From NCBI RefSeq assembly GCF_003207825.1, contig NZ_NKTY01000022.1, positions 1 to 52,323 on the forward strand: 52,323 nt of DNA, written 5' to 3'. This document shows positions 27,868-37,487 of the stretch, one piece after another. This DNA is from Komagataeibacter saccharivorans. GTDB lineage: Bacteria > Pseudomonadota > Alphaproteobacteria > Acetobacterales > Acetobacteraceae. Every line of letters begins with the position of its first letter. The first letter of the stretch is position 1. A program made the position numbers and the translations under genes. A model generated the notes under the pieces. That model searched no databases and had not been told where the DNA came from. It was given only the letters and a program-made list of their open reading frames with translations.

Positions 27868-29220
27868 ATGGTACCGCGCTATACCCGCCCCGTCATGGCC
27901 GCCATCTGGTCCCCTGAGAACCGCTACCGCATCTGGTTCGAAATCGAGGCCCTGGCCTGCGAGGCGATGGCGGAATATGGCGCGATTCCCGCCGAATCCG
28001 CCCGGACCATCCGCACGAAGGGCGATGCCGCCATGGCCGCCTTTTCGCAGGCCGATCTGGACCGTATTGACGAGATCGAGGCCGAAACCCGTCACGATGT
28101 CATCGCGTTCCTGACATGGCTTGCTGAAAAGATCGGACCGGACAGCCGTTTCGTGCATCTGGGCATGACATCGTCCGACGTACTCGACACCTGCCTGTCG
28201 GTGCAGATGGTGCAGGCGACGGACCTGCTTCTGGAAGATGTCGATGCCGTGCTGGCGGCGCTGAAGCGGCGTGCGTTTGAACACAAGCATACCCTGACCA
28301 TCGGCCGCAGCCACGCCATCCATGCCGAACCGACATCGTTCGGTCTGAAGCTTGCGGGTCATTATGCCGAATTCGCCCGCAACCGCGAACGGCTGGTCCG
28401 CGCGCGTGCCGAAATCGCGGTCTGCGCCATTTCGGGCGCGGTGGGCACCTATGCCCATATCGACCCGCGCGTTGAGGAATATGTGGCGGAAAAACTCGGG
28501 CTGAAGCCCGAGGATGTGTCTACGCAGGTCATCCCGCGCGACCGGCATGCCGCCTATTTCTGCGCACTGGCCGTGATCGCCAGCGGGATCGAGCGTCTGG
28601 CGACCGAAGTGCGTCACCTGCAGCGTTCCGAAGTGCGCGAAGCGGAAGAATTCTTCCACAAGGGGCAGAAGGGTTCGTCGGCCATGCCGCACAAGCGCAA
28701 CCCCGTGCTGTCGGAAAACCTGACGGGCCTGGCGCGCCTTGTGCGTTCGCACGTCATTCCTGCGCTGGAGAACGTGGCGCTGTGGCATGAACGCGACATC
28801 AGCCATTCCTCCGTCGAGCGTAACATCTGCCCCGATGGCACGATCGGCCTTGATTTCGCCCTCATGCGCCTTGCGGGCATGATGGAAAAGCTGGTGGTCT
28901 ATCCCGAGCAGATGCAGGCCAATATCGACAGCCTTGGCGGGGTGGTGCATTCGGGCGAAGTGCTGCTGGCGCTTGCGCGTGCGGGCATCCTGCGCGAGGA
29001 TGCCTACCGTATCGTCCAGCGTAACGCGATGGCGACATGGACCCGGCTGGGCCACAAGGATGGCCGGACCTTCCGTGAGAACCTTGCCGCGGACCCGGAA
29101 GTGGCCGGACGCGTCGCGCCGGAGGTTCTGGACGCCGCCATGGACAGCGCATCCCACCTGCGCATGATCGACCACACCTATACCCGCGTCTTTGGCGAGA
29201 CAGGCCCCGCGCGGACCTGA
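27868..29220 (+). CDS. purB: Adenylosuccinate lyase
   Basis: PurB splits SAICAR to AICAR and adenylosuccinate to AMP, each releasing fumarate. The 450-aa protein starts MVPRYTRPVMAAIWSPENRYRIW. It has TSSDVLDTCLSVQM, TIGRSHAIHAEPTSFGLK, the fumarase-superfamily signature GSSAMPHKRNPVLSEN, and HERDISHSSVERN. I used the ATG at 27868 by homology (GAGG 12 bases upstream); the frame is open ten codons earlier. It stands ahead of, but separate from, the purC operon, with an NRDE gene between. Confidence 0.97.
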   Translation: MVPRYTRPVMAAIWSPENRYRIWFEIEALACEAMAEYGAIPAESARTIRTKGDAAMAAFSQADLDRIDEIEAETRHDVIAFLTWLAEKIGPDSRFVHLGMTSSDVLDTCLSVQMVQATDLLLEDVDAVLAALKRRAFEHKHTLTIGRSHAIHAEPTSFGLKLAGHYAEFARNRERLVRARAEIAVCAISGAVGTYAHIDPRVEEYVAEKLGLKPEDVSTQVIPRDRHAAYFCALAVIASGIERLATEVRHLQRSEVREAEEFFHKGQKGSSAMPHKRNPVLSENLTGLARLVRSHVIPALENVALWHERDISHSSVERNICPDGTIGLDFALMRLAGMMEKLVVYPEQMQANIDSLGGVVHSGEVLLALARAGILREDAYRIVQRNAMATWTRLGHKDGRTFRENLAADPEVAGRVAPEVLDAAMDSASHLRMIDHTYTRVFGETGPART

Positions 29221-29262
29221 TCCCGCCTGCGGATAGGGAACAACAGCACAGGATACCGAGGC

Positions 29263-30006
29263 GTGTGCACAGTCGTCATCTCCCACGATCCACAGCAGGA
29301 ATGGCCGCTACTGCTGGCGGCCAATCGTGATGAACGTCTCGACCGGCCATGGCTGCCGCCCGCACGGCACTGGGCCGACCAGCCCGATGTCATCGGCGGG
29401 CAGGACGAGGTCGCCGGTGGGTCCTGGCTGACCCTTAATGATGCAGGTGTGGTCGCGGGGATCATGAACCGCGTGGGCAGTCTTGGCCCCGCGCCGGGCA
29501 AGAACTCGCGCGGGGCGCTTCCCCTCATGGCGGGGCGCTTTTCCACCGCGCGGGAAGCCGTGGCTCATATCGGCCAGATCGACGCCGGGGCATGGCGATC
29601 GTTCAACATGATCGTGGCGGACCGGACGGACGCCTTTTTCATCCGGGGGCCGGGCTATGGCCAGCCGCAGGTGGAAGGGCTTGAACCGGGCGTACATATG
29701 GTCGCCACGACCGATCCCGATGACATGGCCATGCCGCGCATCCACCGCCACCTGCCGCGTTTCCGCGCCGCCGCGCGCCCGGTGCCGCCGGAATGGACGC
29801 AGTGGACCACCCTGCTGGCCGACCGTTCGCTACCGGCGGGCAGCGAGATCAACATTCCCCCGCGTTCGGGTTTCGGCACATGCAGTTCATCGGCCATCGG
29901 TGTGGCGGTGGACAGCCGCCGGTCATGGTTTTTTGCCGCGGGCGCACCTGACCGGGTGGGCTACAGCCCGGTCGATCTTGACGCATCGGGCGCGCAGGCA
30001 AGGTAA
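29263..30006 (+). CDS. NRDE-family (TANGO2-like) protein
   Basis: This 247-aa protein begins MCTVVISHDP and carries the family's name motif in LLAANRDERLDRP, followed by GGQDEVAGGSWLTLNDAGVVAGIMNR. The conserved Cys2, exposed after Met removal, suggests an N-terminal-nucleophile hydrolase fold. Eukaryotic TANGO2 has been linked to heme and lipid handling; the bacterial function is not established. It starts at GTG 29263, chosen because Cys2 must follow directly. It lies between purB and purC on the same strand. Confidence 0.9.
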   Translation: MCTVVISHDPQQEWPLLLAANRDERLDRPWLPPARHWADQPDVIGGQDEVAGGSWLTLNDAGVVAGIMNRVGSLGPAPGKNSRGALPLMAGRFSTAREAVAHIGQIDAGAWRSFNMIVADRTDAFFIRGPGYGQPQVEGLEPGVHMVATTDPDDMAMPRIHRHLPRFRAAARPVPPEWTQWTTLLADRSLPAGSEINIPPRSGFGTCSSSAIGVAVDSRRSWFFAAGAPDRVGYSPVDLDASGAQAR

Positions 30007-30135
30007 ATGGTATCTTCCCGACCGGATCGCTGCTATGGCATGCGCATCATTCGGGATCATGCCGACAGCAGATCCTACAGATCAGGGGAGGGGCCGCTCC
30101 CGGCCCGTCCCCGCAGCGTTATGTGAAGGACGAGT

Positions 30136-30900
30136 ATGGGCCGCCGCCGTCAGCTTTACGAAGGAAAAGCCAAAATCCTTTTCGAGGGGCCCGAACCCGG
30201 GACCCTCGTGCAGTATTTCAAGGATGACGCCAGCGCCGGCAACGGCGCGAAAAAGGGCATCATCACCGGCAAGGGTGTGCTGAACAACCGTATCAGCGAA
30301 CACCTGATGCTGCGGCTGCATGATATCGGGATTCCCACCCACTTCATCCGCCGCCTGAACATGCGCGAGCAACTGATCCGTGAAGTCGAGATCATCCCGC
30401 TGGAAGTCGTGGTGCGCAACGTGGCCGCAGGCAGCCTGACACAGCGGCTGGGCATTCAGGAAGGCACGCGCCTGCCGCGTCCGATCATCGAATACTATTA
30501 CAAGAACGACGCCCTGAACGACCCGATGGTGAGTGAGGAACACATCACCGCCTTCGGCTGGGCCTGTCCGCATGACATGGAAGACATCGTGGCGCTGAGC
30601 ATGCGCGTGAACGACTTCCTGTGCGGCCTGTTCATGGGCATCGGCATCATCCTTGTCGATTTCAAGCTGGAATTCGGCCGCCTGTTCGAGGGCGACAACA
30701 TGCGTATCGTTCTGGCTGACGAAATCTCGCCCGATAACTGCCGCCTGTGGGATGCCAAGACCAGCGAAAAGCTGGACAAGGACCGTTTCCGCAAGGACAT
30801 GGGCAAGGTTGAAGAAGCATATCAGGAAGTTGCGATGCGCCTGGGTATCCTGCCCGAGGCCACGAATTCCGACATGAAGGGACCGGAGGTAATGCAATGA
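30136..30900 (+). CDS. purC: SAICAR synthetase
   Basis: PurC joins CAIR and aspartate with ATP in purine synthesis. The 254-aa protein has [60 protein letters not shown] and [15 protein letters not shown], all ATP- or substrate-binding elements. The ATG at 30136 follows AAGGACG. It heads a tightly packed purC-purS-X-purQ-purL operon in which every junction is a four-base ATGA overlap. Confidence 0.97.
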   Translation: MGRRRQLYEGKAKILFEGPEPGTLVQYFKDDASAGNGAKKGIITGKGVLNNRISEHLMLRLHDIGIPTHFIRRLNMREQLIREVEIIPLEVVVRNVAAGSLTQRLGIQEGTRLPRPIIEYYYKNDALNDPMVSEEHITAFGWACPHDMEDIVALSMRVNDFLCGLFMGIGIILVDFKLEFGRLFEGDNMRIVLADEISPDNCRLWDAKTSEKLDKDRFRKDMGKVEEAYQEVAMRLGILPEATNSDMKGPEVMQ

Positions 30901-31139
30901 AGGTACGCGTGACCGTCATGCTGAAGGAAGGCGTGCTCGACCCGCAGGGCAAGGCCGTGGAACATGCGCTGCATGTGCTGGATTTCGGCAATGTGGGGGA
31001 AGTCCGTATCGGCCGCGTGATCGAGCTGGAAGTGGATGAGACCGATCGTGAACGCGCCCGCGCGCAGGCCGACGCCATGGCGCGCGCGCTGCTGGCCAAC
31101 CTTGTGATCGAGGACTTCGTTACGGAGGTCATTGGATGA
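30897..31139 (+). CDS. purS: FGAM synthase subunit PurS
   Basis: PurS is the small (80 aa) bridging subunit that assembles PurQ and PurL into the three-part formylglycinamide ribonucleotide amidotransferase. It shows [45 protein letters not shown] and an [12 protein letters not shown] tail, the standard pattern. It overlaps purC and the following exported-protein gene by four bases each. Confidence 0.96.
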   Translation: MKVRVTVMLKEGVLDPQGKAVEHALHVLDFGNVGEVRIGRVIELEVDETDRERARAQADAMARALLANLVIEDFVTEVIG

Positions 31140-31519
31140 AAACCGCCCGCCTTCTTGCCCTGGCCTGCGCCATGGCAGCGAGCATGCCGGTGGCGCAGGC
31201 GTACGCCCAGCGGGTGTCGCGGCTGGATGGCACGCAGCTTGGATCGCTGTGCACCAAGGCCGCGAGCGCTGGTGTATGTGATGCCTACATTTCCGGCATC
31301 GCGGATTCCGCGGCCCTGGCGCACCTGTTCGAGCGGAATGCCGAAAAGGACACCAAGGATGTCGCGGCCTTCTGCATCGCGCCCGCAACACCGATCGCGG
31401 ACATGCGCGGCAAGGTCGTAAGCTGGATGAAGGACCATCGCGACGGGCTGAGCCGCCCGGCGGGCGAGGTTGTGTTCACCGCACTGCACGAATCCTATCC
31501 CTGCGGCGGCAGCAAATGA
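31136..31519 (+). CDS. Secreted Rap1a/Tai-like four-cysteine protein inside the pur operon
   Basis: This 127-aa protein has a signal peptide (about 1-24, ending QAYA). The mature domain has four cysteines at 39, 48, 80 and 123 in the order [21 protein letters not shown] and ESYPC. That spacing, with the YISGIAD and C-terminal ALHESYPC motifs, matches the Rap1a/Tai immunity-protein fold, so a two-disulfide periplasmic protein is predicted. Rap1a and Tai proteins block type VI amidase effectors, but no effector or T6SS gene is present, so a housekeeping role is equally possible. It is locked by ATGA overlaps between purS and purQ, so it is expressed with purine synthesis. Confidence 0.8.
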   Translation: MKTARLLALACAMAASMPVAQAYAQRVSRLDGTQLGSLCTKAASAGVCDAYISGIADSAALAHLFERNAEKDTKDVAAFCIAPATPIADMRGKVVSWMKDHRDGLSRPAGEVVFTALHESYPCGGSK

Positions 31520-32220
31520 AGGCGGCGATTGTAGTTTTTCCCGGCACCAACCGCGAACGCGACATGGCGATCGCGCTGCGTGGTGTGACCGGGCAGGCCC
31601 CCGTTATGGTGTGGCATCGTGATACCGCGCTGCCCGCCGGGGTGGACCTTGTGGTCCTGCCCGGTGGCTTCAGCTATGGCGACTACCTGCGCTGTGGCGC
31701 GATGGCGGCCCATGCCCCGATCATGACGGCTATACGCGAATACGCGAACAGGGGCGGGCATATCCTTGGCGTGTGCAACGGTTTCCAGATCCTGACGGAA
31801 GCGCAGCTTCTGCCCGGTGCGCTGCTGCGTAACGCGGCGCTGCGTTTTCTGTCGCAGGACTGCTTCCTGCGCGTCGAGCGTGACGATACGCCGTTTACCC
31901 GCCATTGGGCCAAAGGCGACGTGTTCCGTACCCCCATGGCGCATGGCGATGGCAATTACATTGCCGAGGCCGAAACCATCCGCGCGCTGGAAGACAGCGG
32001 TCGCGTGGCCTTCCGCTACGTGGCGGAAAACGGACGGATGGACGCGGGGGATCCGCAGCTCAACCCCAATGGCTCGATGAACGCCATTGCGGGTGTGTTC
32101 AGCGAAAACCTGCGTATCTGCGGCATGATGCCCCATCCGGAGGATCTGGTTGATCCGCTGATGGGCGGCGAGGATGGTAAACCCCTGTTTACGGGGCTTG
32201 TGGAGGCACTGGTCGGATGA
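31516..32220 (+). CDS. purQ: FGAM synthase glutaminase subunit PurQ
   Basis: PurQ is the class I glutaminase of FGAM synthase (234 aa). It begins [17 protein letters not shown]. It has [19 protein letters not shown], the nucleophile Cys in [24 protein letters not shown], and the C-terminal [18 protein letters not shown] with the catalytic His. Four-base overlaps on both sides couple it to the secreted-protein gene and to purL. Confidence 0.97.
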   Translation: MKAAIVVFPGTNRERDMAIALRGVTGQAPVMVWHRDTALPAGVDLVVLPGGFSYGDYLRCGAMAAHAPIMTAIREYANRGGHILGVCNGFQILTEAQLLPGALLRNAALRFLSQDCFLRVERDDTPFTRHWAKGDVFRTPMAHGDGNYIAEAETIRALEDSGRVAFRYVAENGRMDAGDPQLNPNGSMNAIAGVFSENLRICGMMPHPEDLVDPLMGGEDGKPLFTGLVEALVG

Positions 32221-34427
32221 GCGCAAAGGCACAACGGCCCGTTGACGAGGCGCTGGCCCGCGAATTCGGCCTGACGGCGGAAGAATACGGCAACGTCCTG
32301 TCGATCATGGGCCGCACGCCCACGTTTACGGAACTGGGCATTTTCTCGGTCATGTGGTCCGAGCACTGTTCGTACAAATCGTCGCGTGCGTTCCTCAAAA
32401 CCCTGCCGACAAAGGCCCCGTGGGTCATCCACGGTCCCGGTGAAAATGCGGGCGTGGTCGATATCGGGCAGGGACTGGCCGCCATCTTCAAGATGGAAAG
32501 CCATAACCACCCCTCCTTCATCGAACCCTATCAGGGGGCGGCGACCGGCGTGGGCGGCATCCTGCGTGACGTGTTCACCATGGGTGCGCGGCCTGTCGCC
32601 AACCTGAACGCCCTGCGTTTTGGCGATCCCAACAACCCGCAGACCCGCCGCATCGTTGATGGCGTGGTGCGTGGCGTGGGTGGTTACGGCAACTGCGTCG
32701 GCGTGCCGACCGTGGGCGGGGAAATCAATTTCCACCCGGCCTATGACGGCAATCCGCTGGTCAACGCCATGACGGTCGGTGTTGCACGGCAGGACCGCAT
32801 CTTCCTGTCGGCGGCGGCGGGAATCGGCAATCCTGTCATCTATGTCGGTTCGAAAACCGGGCGTGACGGGATTCATGGTGCGACCATGTCCTCGTCGGAA
32901 TTTGATGAAGACGCGCTGGCCAAGCGTCCCACCGTGCAGGTGGGGGACCCCTTTGTCGAAAAGCTGCTGATCGAAGCCTGCCTTGAACTGATGGCGACCG
33001 ATGCGATCGTGGCCATTCAGGACATGGGTGCTGCGGGCCTGACCTCATCCTCCGTCGAAATGGCGGGCAAGGGTGGTGTCGGCATCGACCTTGACCTTGA
33101 TAACGTGCCCCAGCGCGAGCGCGGGATGACGGCATATGAAATGATGCTGTCCGAAAGTCAGGAACGCATGCTGATCGTGCTGCGTCCCGACCGCACGGAA
33201 CAGGCGCGCGCCATTTTCGATAAATGGGAACTGGATTTCGCGGTCATCGGCCATCTGACCGATACCGGCAACATCGTGATCCGGCACAAGGGCGAGATCG
33301 AGGCGGAGATTCCGCTGGCGCCGCTGGCCGATCAGGCCCCGGTCTATCACCGTCCGACGGCACCGGCGCAGAAGCCGCAGCCGATGGAGCCGATCATTGA
33401 CCCGGTAGGTATCGAACAGGCGCTGATCCGGCTGATCGGCTGTCCGGATCTGGCGTCGCGTGCCTGGGTGTACAACCAGTATGACAGCACGGTTGGCGGC
33501 CAGACGGTGCGCAGGCCGGGTGCCGCCGATGCCGCCATCGTCAAGGTGGAAGATACCGATCTGGGTCTTGCGCTGACCACGGACTGCACCCCGCGTTACT
33601 GCCGCGCCGACGCCCGCCTTGGTGGCGCGCAGGCCGTGGCGGAGGCATGGCGCAACATTACCGCGACGGGTGCGCGCCCGCTGGCGGTAACGGACAACCT
33701 GAACTTCGGCTCACCTGAAAAGCCGGAAGTGATGGGCCAGTTTGTCGATGCCATCGCCGGTATGGGTGATGCGTGCCGCGCGCTGGATTTCCCGGTCGTC
33801 AGTGGCAATGTCTCGCTTTATAACGAGACGCGTGCGCCGGACGGCACGTCCCAGTCCATTCTGCCGACCCCGGCCATTGGTGGCCTTGGCGTGCTGGAGG
33901 ACGTGCGCACGGCGGTCGGTCTGGAAATGCCCGATGGCTGCGACATCATGCTGCTGGGCGAGACGAAGGGCCAGCTTGGCCAGTCGATCTGGCTGCGTGA
34001 GATACTGGGCAGCCAGGATGGCGAACCGCCCACGCTTGACCTTGCAGCGGAACGGCGCAATGGCGATTTCGTGCGCGGCCTGATCCAGAACGGCACTGTT
34101 ATCGCCTGTCATGACGTGGCTGATGGCGGTATTCTGGTTGCCGTGGCGGAAATGGTCATGGCCGGGCAGGCGGGTTGCGTGCTGGAAAGCCCGCAATCGG
34201 GCATGCGGCCTGAAGCGTTCTGGTTTGGTGAGGACCAGTCCCGTTACATCGTGGCGGTGCGCGACGGGCAGGCACTGGCCGATCTGGCGGCTGCAGCGGG
34301 TGTTCCATGCCGCAGGCTGGGCCGTTCAGGGGGCGAGGGTTTGACATTGCCCAATGGTTCCACAATATCCAAGGCACGTCTGGTTGCGGTTCATACCGAA
34401 TTCTTTCCGCGACTGATGGACCGATAG
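32217..34427 (+). CDS. purL: FGAM synthase subunit PurL
   Basis: PurL is the ATP-binding synthase subunit (736 aa, the small PurL type that needs PurS and PurQ). It shows [54 protein letters not shown], the two AIRS-like repeats with [15 protein letters not shown], and [37 protein letters not shown] and [15 protein letters not shown] follow. No frameshift is visible. It is the last pur gene; bolA follows 19 bases later and may share the transcript. Confidence 0.97.
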   Translation: MSAKAQRPVDEALAREFGLTAEEYGNVLSIMGRTPTFTELGIFSVMWSEHCSYKSSRAFLKTLPTKAPWVIHGPGENAGVVDIGQGLAAIFKMESHNHPSFIEPYQGAATGVGGILRDVFTMGARPVANLNALRFGDPNNPQTRRIVDGVVRGVGGYGNCVGVPTVGGEINFHPAYDGNPLVNAMTVGVARQDRIFLSAAAGIGNPVIYVGSKTGRDGIHGATMSSSEFDEDALAKRPTVQVGDPFVEKLLIEACLELMATDAIVAIQDMGAAGLTSSSVEMAGKGGVGIDLDLDNVPQRERGMTAYEMMLSESQERMLIVLRPDRTEQARAIFDKWELDFAVIGHLTDTGNIVIRHKGEIEAEIPLAPLADQAPVYHRPTAPAQKPQPMEPIIDPVGIEQALIRLIGCPDLASRAWVYNQYDSTVGGQTVRRPGAADAAIVKVEDTDLGLALTTDCTPRYCRADARLGGAQAVAEAWRNITATGARPLAVTDNLNFGSPEKPEVMGQFVDAIAGMGDACRALDFPVVSGNVSLYNETRAPDGTSQSILPTPAIGGLGVLEDVRTAVGLEMPDGCDIMLLGETKGQLGQSIWLREILGSQDGEPPTLDLAAERRNGDFVRGLIQNGTVIACHDVADGGILVAVAEMVMAGQAGCVLESPQSGMRPEAFWFGEDQSRYIVAVRDGQALADLAAAAGVPCRRLGRSGGEGLTLPNGSTISKARLVAVHTEFFPRLMDR

Positions 34428-34446
34428 GGCAGGAGTTTAAAGCCAG

Positions 34447-34680
34447 ATGGCAATGACGGCGCAGGAAATCGAGACCTATATCCGTGAAGCCCTGCCGGAT
34501 GCGAAGATTACGATTGACGATCTGGCGGGCGATGGGGACCATTATGCCTGCCGCGTTGTCAGTGCCGCGTTCCGCGGCCTGACGCGCGTGCGGCAGCATC
34601 AGCTTGTCTATGATGCATTGCAGGGGCACATGGGCGGCAAGCTTCATGCGCTGGCATTGCAGACACAGACCCCGGACTGA
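34447..34680 (+). CDS. bolA: BolA-family protein
   Basis: This 77-aa BolA/IbaG-type protein shows MTAQEIETYIREALPDAKITIDDLAGDGDHYACRVVSAAFRGLTRVRQHQLVYDAL, with the conserved RVVSxxF and the late HxLVYxAL segment. BolA proteins pair with monothiol glutaredoxins through a shared [2Fe-2S] cluster. Here the gene sits 44 bases before grxD, so the pair is encoded together, as in many alphaproteobacteria. Confidence 0.94.
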   Translation: MAMTAQEIETYIREALPDAKITIDDLAGDGDHYACRVVSAAFRGLTRVRQHQLVYDALQGHMGGKLHALALQTQTPD

Positions 34681-34724
34681 GCCTGAACGGATCATTATCC
34701 ATTCCCAAACCAGGAAACCAAATC

Positions 34725-35060
34725 ATGGCCGAAACAATCGCACAGCGCATTCAGGCGCAGATCGACGCGAATCCCGTCATGCTCTACATGAAGGGTGACT
34801 CCACCTTCCCGCAGTGCGGTTTTTCCGCGCGCGTGGTGCAGGTGCTCAAGCACATGGGTGTGCCCTTCAAGACCGCGAACGTTCTGGAAGATCCGGAACT
34901 GCGTCAGGGCATCAAGGAATTCTCCAACTGGCCGACCGTGCCGCAGCTTTACATCAAGGGCGAGTTCATTGGTGGCTGCGACATCGTGACCGAGATGTAC
35001 CAGACCGGCGAGCTTGAAAAGCTGCTGACCGAGAAGGGCATCGCGACCGCGACTGCCTGA
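34725..35060 (+). CDS. grxD: Monothiol glutaredoxin (Grx4/GrxD type)
   Basis: This 111-aa CGFS-type glutaredoxin carries or delivers [2Fe-2S] clusters with BolA. It has VMLYMKGDSTFPQCGFSARVVQVL with the CGFS active site, then WPTVPQLYIKGEFIGGCDIVTEMYQTGEL, the cis-Pro and glutathione-binding segments. It begins at ATG 34725, preceded by CAGGAAA. A strong terminator follows the stop. Confidence 0.97.
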   Translation: MAETIAQRIQAQIDANPVMLYMKGDSTFPQCGFSARVVQVLKHMGVPFKTANVLEDPELRQGIKEFSNWPTVPQLYIKGEFIGGCDIVTEMYQTGELEKLLTEKGIATATA

Positions 35061-35087
35061 TATCGGGGCAGCACGGCACGATACCGG

Positions 35088-35120
35088 ACGGGCGGGACAG
35101 AAATGTTCCGCCCGTTTTGT
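35088..35120 (+). terminator. Rho-independent terminator after grxD
   Basis: A 12-base stem with one internal mismatch (35088-35099 with 35104-35115) closes on a GAAA loop, and TTTTGTATTTT follows. It ends the purC-to-grxD transcript. Confidence 0.9.
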
Positions 35121-35201
35121 ATTTTGGTCATAACATCGCTTGCGTAGACGGCATTCTTTCGCCTAGCTTCCTCTTGGTTTGAAAATCTGGAGATGGGCCG
35201 A

Positions 35202-35540
35202 ATGCGATACGGCGACTTGCGTTTTGCTACTATGCTGCTGCTTGGCGCAGGTCTGATCGGAAGCATCACTACCCCGGCCCACGCACGGACCCACGCCGTG
35301 ACGGAAAGCGAGGCCGACCGCCTTACACTCGGCGCGCTGATCGCGCCGCCGCCGCCGGTACGCCATGTGGTCTATCACACCACTACCCGCTCGGGTGGAC
35401 ATGCGCCGGTCGTGCTGGCAGCACACCATGGCTCTGCCGCCACAACGCGACATACGATGGTGCATAGCATCGTCTATCATCCGCATGCGGCAGCATCTTC
35501 CCGTCATACCCACACGGCGCCGGCCCGGCATCGTACCTGA
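35202..35540 (+). CDS. Small exported histidine-rich protein
   Basis: This 112-aa product has a signal peptide (about 1-28: LRFATMLLLGAGLIGSITTPAHA). The mature part is rich in His, Ala and Thr, with many spaced histidines (VVYHTTT, AAHHGS, HSIVYHPHA, HTHTAPARHRT) and no Cys. It could bind a metal, but that is a guess from composition. I recognise no family. The ATG at 35202 is preceded by GGAG at nine bases; the ATG at 35193 abuts that Shine-Dalgarno and is unlikely. It is monocistronic and ends convergent with yraN. Confidence 0.6.
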   Translation: MRYGDLRFATMLLLGAGLIGSITTPAHARTHAVTESEADRLTLGALIAPPPPVRHVVYHTTTRSGGHAPVVLAAHHGSAATTRHTMVHSIVYHPHAAASSRHTHTAPARHRT

Positions 35541-35553
35541 TCCGGGCAGTTCA

Positions 35554-35961
35554 TCAGAACTGCCGGAAGGCGTCCGGTATCCATTCAATGACATTGCCCG
35601 GCAGTACCGCACACACATCGAAGCGGACGCTGTCATAAACCCAGTGCGGATTGGCCGCGCACAGGAACTGCGCCGCATTCATGATGCGCGTGACCTGTGA
35701 CGGGCGGATGGCTTCCCCTGCGGCCAGCAGGGATGGGCGGGCCTTGACTTCGATAAATACAAGACATCCCCCACGCAGCGCCACTAGGTCGATTTCACCC
35801 CAGCGGGTGCGCGCGCGATGCAGCAGGATTTCCCATCCCTCCATGCGCAGGGCTGCTATTGCAGCCTGTTCCGCCGCGATGCCATCGGCAAAGGCCCGTC
35901 TGCCCCGCCGTTGACGGGGTGTGGGAAGGCCGCCATCGCCATCGCGGCTCACGCCATCCAT
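35554..35961 (-). CDS. yraN: UPF0102/YraN-family nuclease-like protein
   Basis: This 135-aa protein has the endonuclease-like core GIAAEQAAIAALRMEGWEILLHRARTRWGEIDLVALRGGCLVFIEVKAR. It carries the PD-(D/E)xK-type E-x-D and E-V-K residues. Function is unproven in the family, though nuclease activity and a link to lipoprotein/YraP loci have been suggested. The basic N-terminus (RQRRGRRAF) is typical. It diverges from cls with 107 bases between. Confidence 0.92.
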   Translation of the reverse strand: MDGVSRDGDGGLPTPRQRRGRRAFADGIAAEQAAIAALRMEGWEILLHRARTRWGEIDLVALRGGCLVFIEVKARPSLLAAGEAIRPSQVTRIMNAAQFLCAANPHWVYDSVRFDVCAVLPGNVIEWIPDAFRQF

Positions 35962-36068
35962 TCCATGCGGTGGCGCAGGTGGGGAATATCCGGCAGATAA
36001 GGTATGGAAAGCCGGATAACAGGTTTCAGGGCCGGGTATCGATGCGCGGCCATGGCAGGATATGTGAC

Positions 36069-37487
36069 ATGATCTTTCATTCCCTCACCATATGGGATTT
36101 TTCCCTGCTTGTGGTTCGCGTGTGCATTATCGCCGTGGTGATGGTCCATGTCCTGCTGACCAAGCGCGATGTCGGGGCTTCGATCGGGTGGATTGGCGTA
36201 ACGGTGCTCATGCCGCTGACCGGTGGCGCACTGTATTCCATGTTCGGCATCAACCGCGTGCATCGTCGCGCCCGCCGTCTGGTGGGGCAGCACCCATGGC
36301 ACAGCCGCACCACGTCATCGCAATGGCGCAGGGAGGAGGAGGGCGTATTCGCGCCTCTGGCCTCCATGGTGGGCAAACTGACTGGCCGCCCGCTGCTCAG
36401 CGGCAATGCGGTTATTCCGATGCATGATGGCGATACGGTCTATCCCCGCATGCTTGCCACCATCAATGGCGCGCAACGCAGCGTGCTGCTGTGTTCCTAC
36501 ATCTTTCGTGCCGACCGGATCGGTCGGCAGTTCTGTGATGCGCTGATTGCAGCCCACAGGCGCGGCGTGCAGGTGCGGGTGCTGGTGGATGGGGTGGGGT
36601 CTGGTTACTTCCATTGCGGCGTGGAACGCATATTGCGGCGTGCCGGGGTGCCGGTCGGGCGGTTCATGCATTCCATGCTGCCGTGGCGCATGCCGTTCAT
36701 CAACATGCGCGACCACAAGAAAATACTGGTGGTGGATGGCAGCACGGGTTTCATGGGCGGGTTGAACATAGGGGAGGAAAACATCGCCTCCTCCCACCCC
36801 CGGCATCTGGTGTCGGATACGCATTTTGAACTGGCGGGGCCGGTGGTTCACCAGTTGAGCGAAGCCTTCGCGCGGGACTGGTCCTTTACGCGCGGCGAAG
36901 AACTGCGGGCCGATATCTTCTTCCCGCCCCAGGCCAGCCACGGACCGACATTAAGCCGCATCGTTACCGCAGGGCCGGATCTGGATCTGGAAAAAATCGA
37001 ATATACGATGTTGCAGGCCATTGCGCTGGCAAGGCACAACGTCCGGCTCATGACACCCTATTTCCTGCCTGATGACCGGTTCCTGACCGAACTGGCGCTG
37101 GCATCCCTGCGTGGGATCGAAGTGGATATCGTGGTGCCGTGGCACAGCAATCATACGCTGCTGGACTGGGCGCGTTCAGCCAACCTGCCGCGTTTTCTGG
37201 ATTCGGGATGCCGTATATGGCTGGCGCGTCCGCCCTTCAATCATTCCAAGCTTATGGTGGTTGACCGGCACTGGTCGTTCGTGGGCAGTTCCAACCTTGA
37301 TGTGCGCAGCCTGCGCCTCAATTTCGAGATCAACCTCGAATCCTATGATGATGCGCTGGCCGGTTCGATTGATGACTTCATCAGCATCCACCGGCATGTG
37401 CGCCTGACACATCATGATCTGGACCGGCGTTCCTTCCCGCGTAAGCTGCGGGATGCGGCGGCCCGGCTTTTTCTGCCGTATCTCTAG
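36069..37487 (+). CDS. cls: Cardiolipin synthase (phospholipase D type)
   Basis: Cls condenses two phosphatidylglycerol molecules to cardiolipin at the inner membrane. The 472-aa protein has two N-terminal membrane helices (LLVVRVCIIAVVMVHVLL; IGWIGVTVLMPLTGGALYSMFG). Two PLD domains follow, with HxKxxxxD motifs in MRDHKKILVVDG (about 216-227) and FNHSKLMVVDRHWSFVGSSNLD (about 393-414). I chose the ATG at 36069 because it starts before the first helix with AGGA eight bases upstream; the frame is open to 35859. Its stop shares a palindromic CTAG with the convergent EEP gene. Confidence 0.95.
   Translation: MIFHSLTIWDFSLLVVRVCIIAVVMVHVLLTKRDVGASIGWIGVTVLMPLTGGALYSMFGINRVHRRARRLVGQHPWHSRTTSSQWRREEEGVFAPLASMVGKLTGRPLLSGNAVIPMHDGDTVYPRMLATINGAQRSVLLCSYIFRADRIGRQFCDALIAAHRRGVQVRVLVDGVGSGYFHCGVERILRRAGVPVGRFMHSMLPWRMPFINMRDHKKILVVDGSTGFMGGLNIGEENIASSHPRHLVSDTHFELAGPVVHQLSEAFARDWSFTRGEELRADIFFPPQASHGPTLSRIVTAGPDLDLEKIEYTMLQAIALARHNVRLMTPYFLPDDRFLTELALASLRGIEVDIVVPWHSNHTLLDWARSANLPRFLDSGCRIWLARPPFNHSKLMVVDRHWSFVGSSNLDVRSLRLNFEINLESYDDALAGSIDDFISIHRHVRLTHHDLDRRSFPRKLRDAAARLFLPYL

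Noticed and set aside
27787-29286. A 499-codon minus-strand frame opposite purB
   Set aside because: It lies entirely over a strongly conserved gene and has antisense-type composition.
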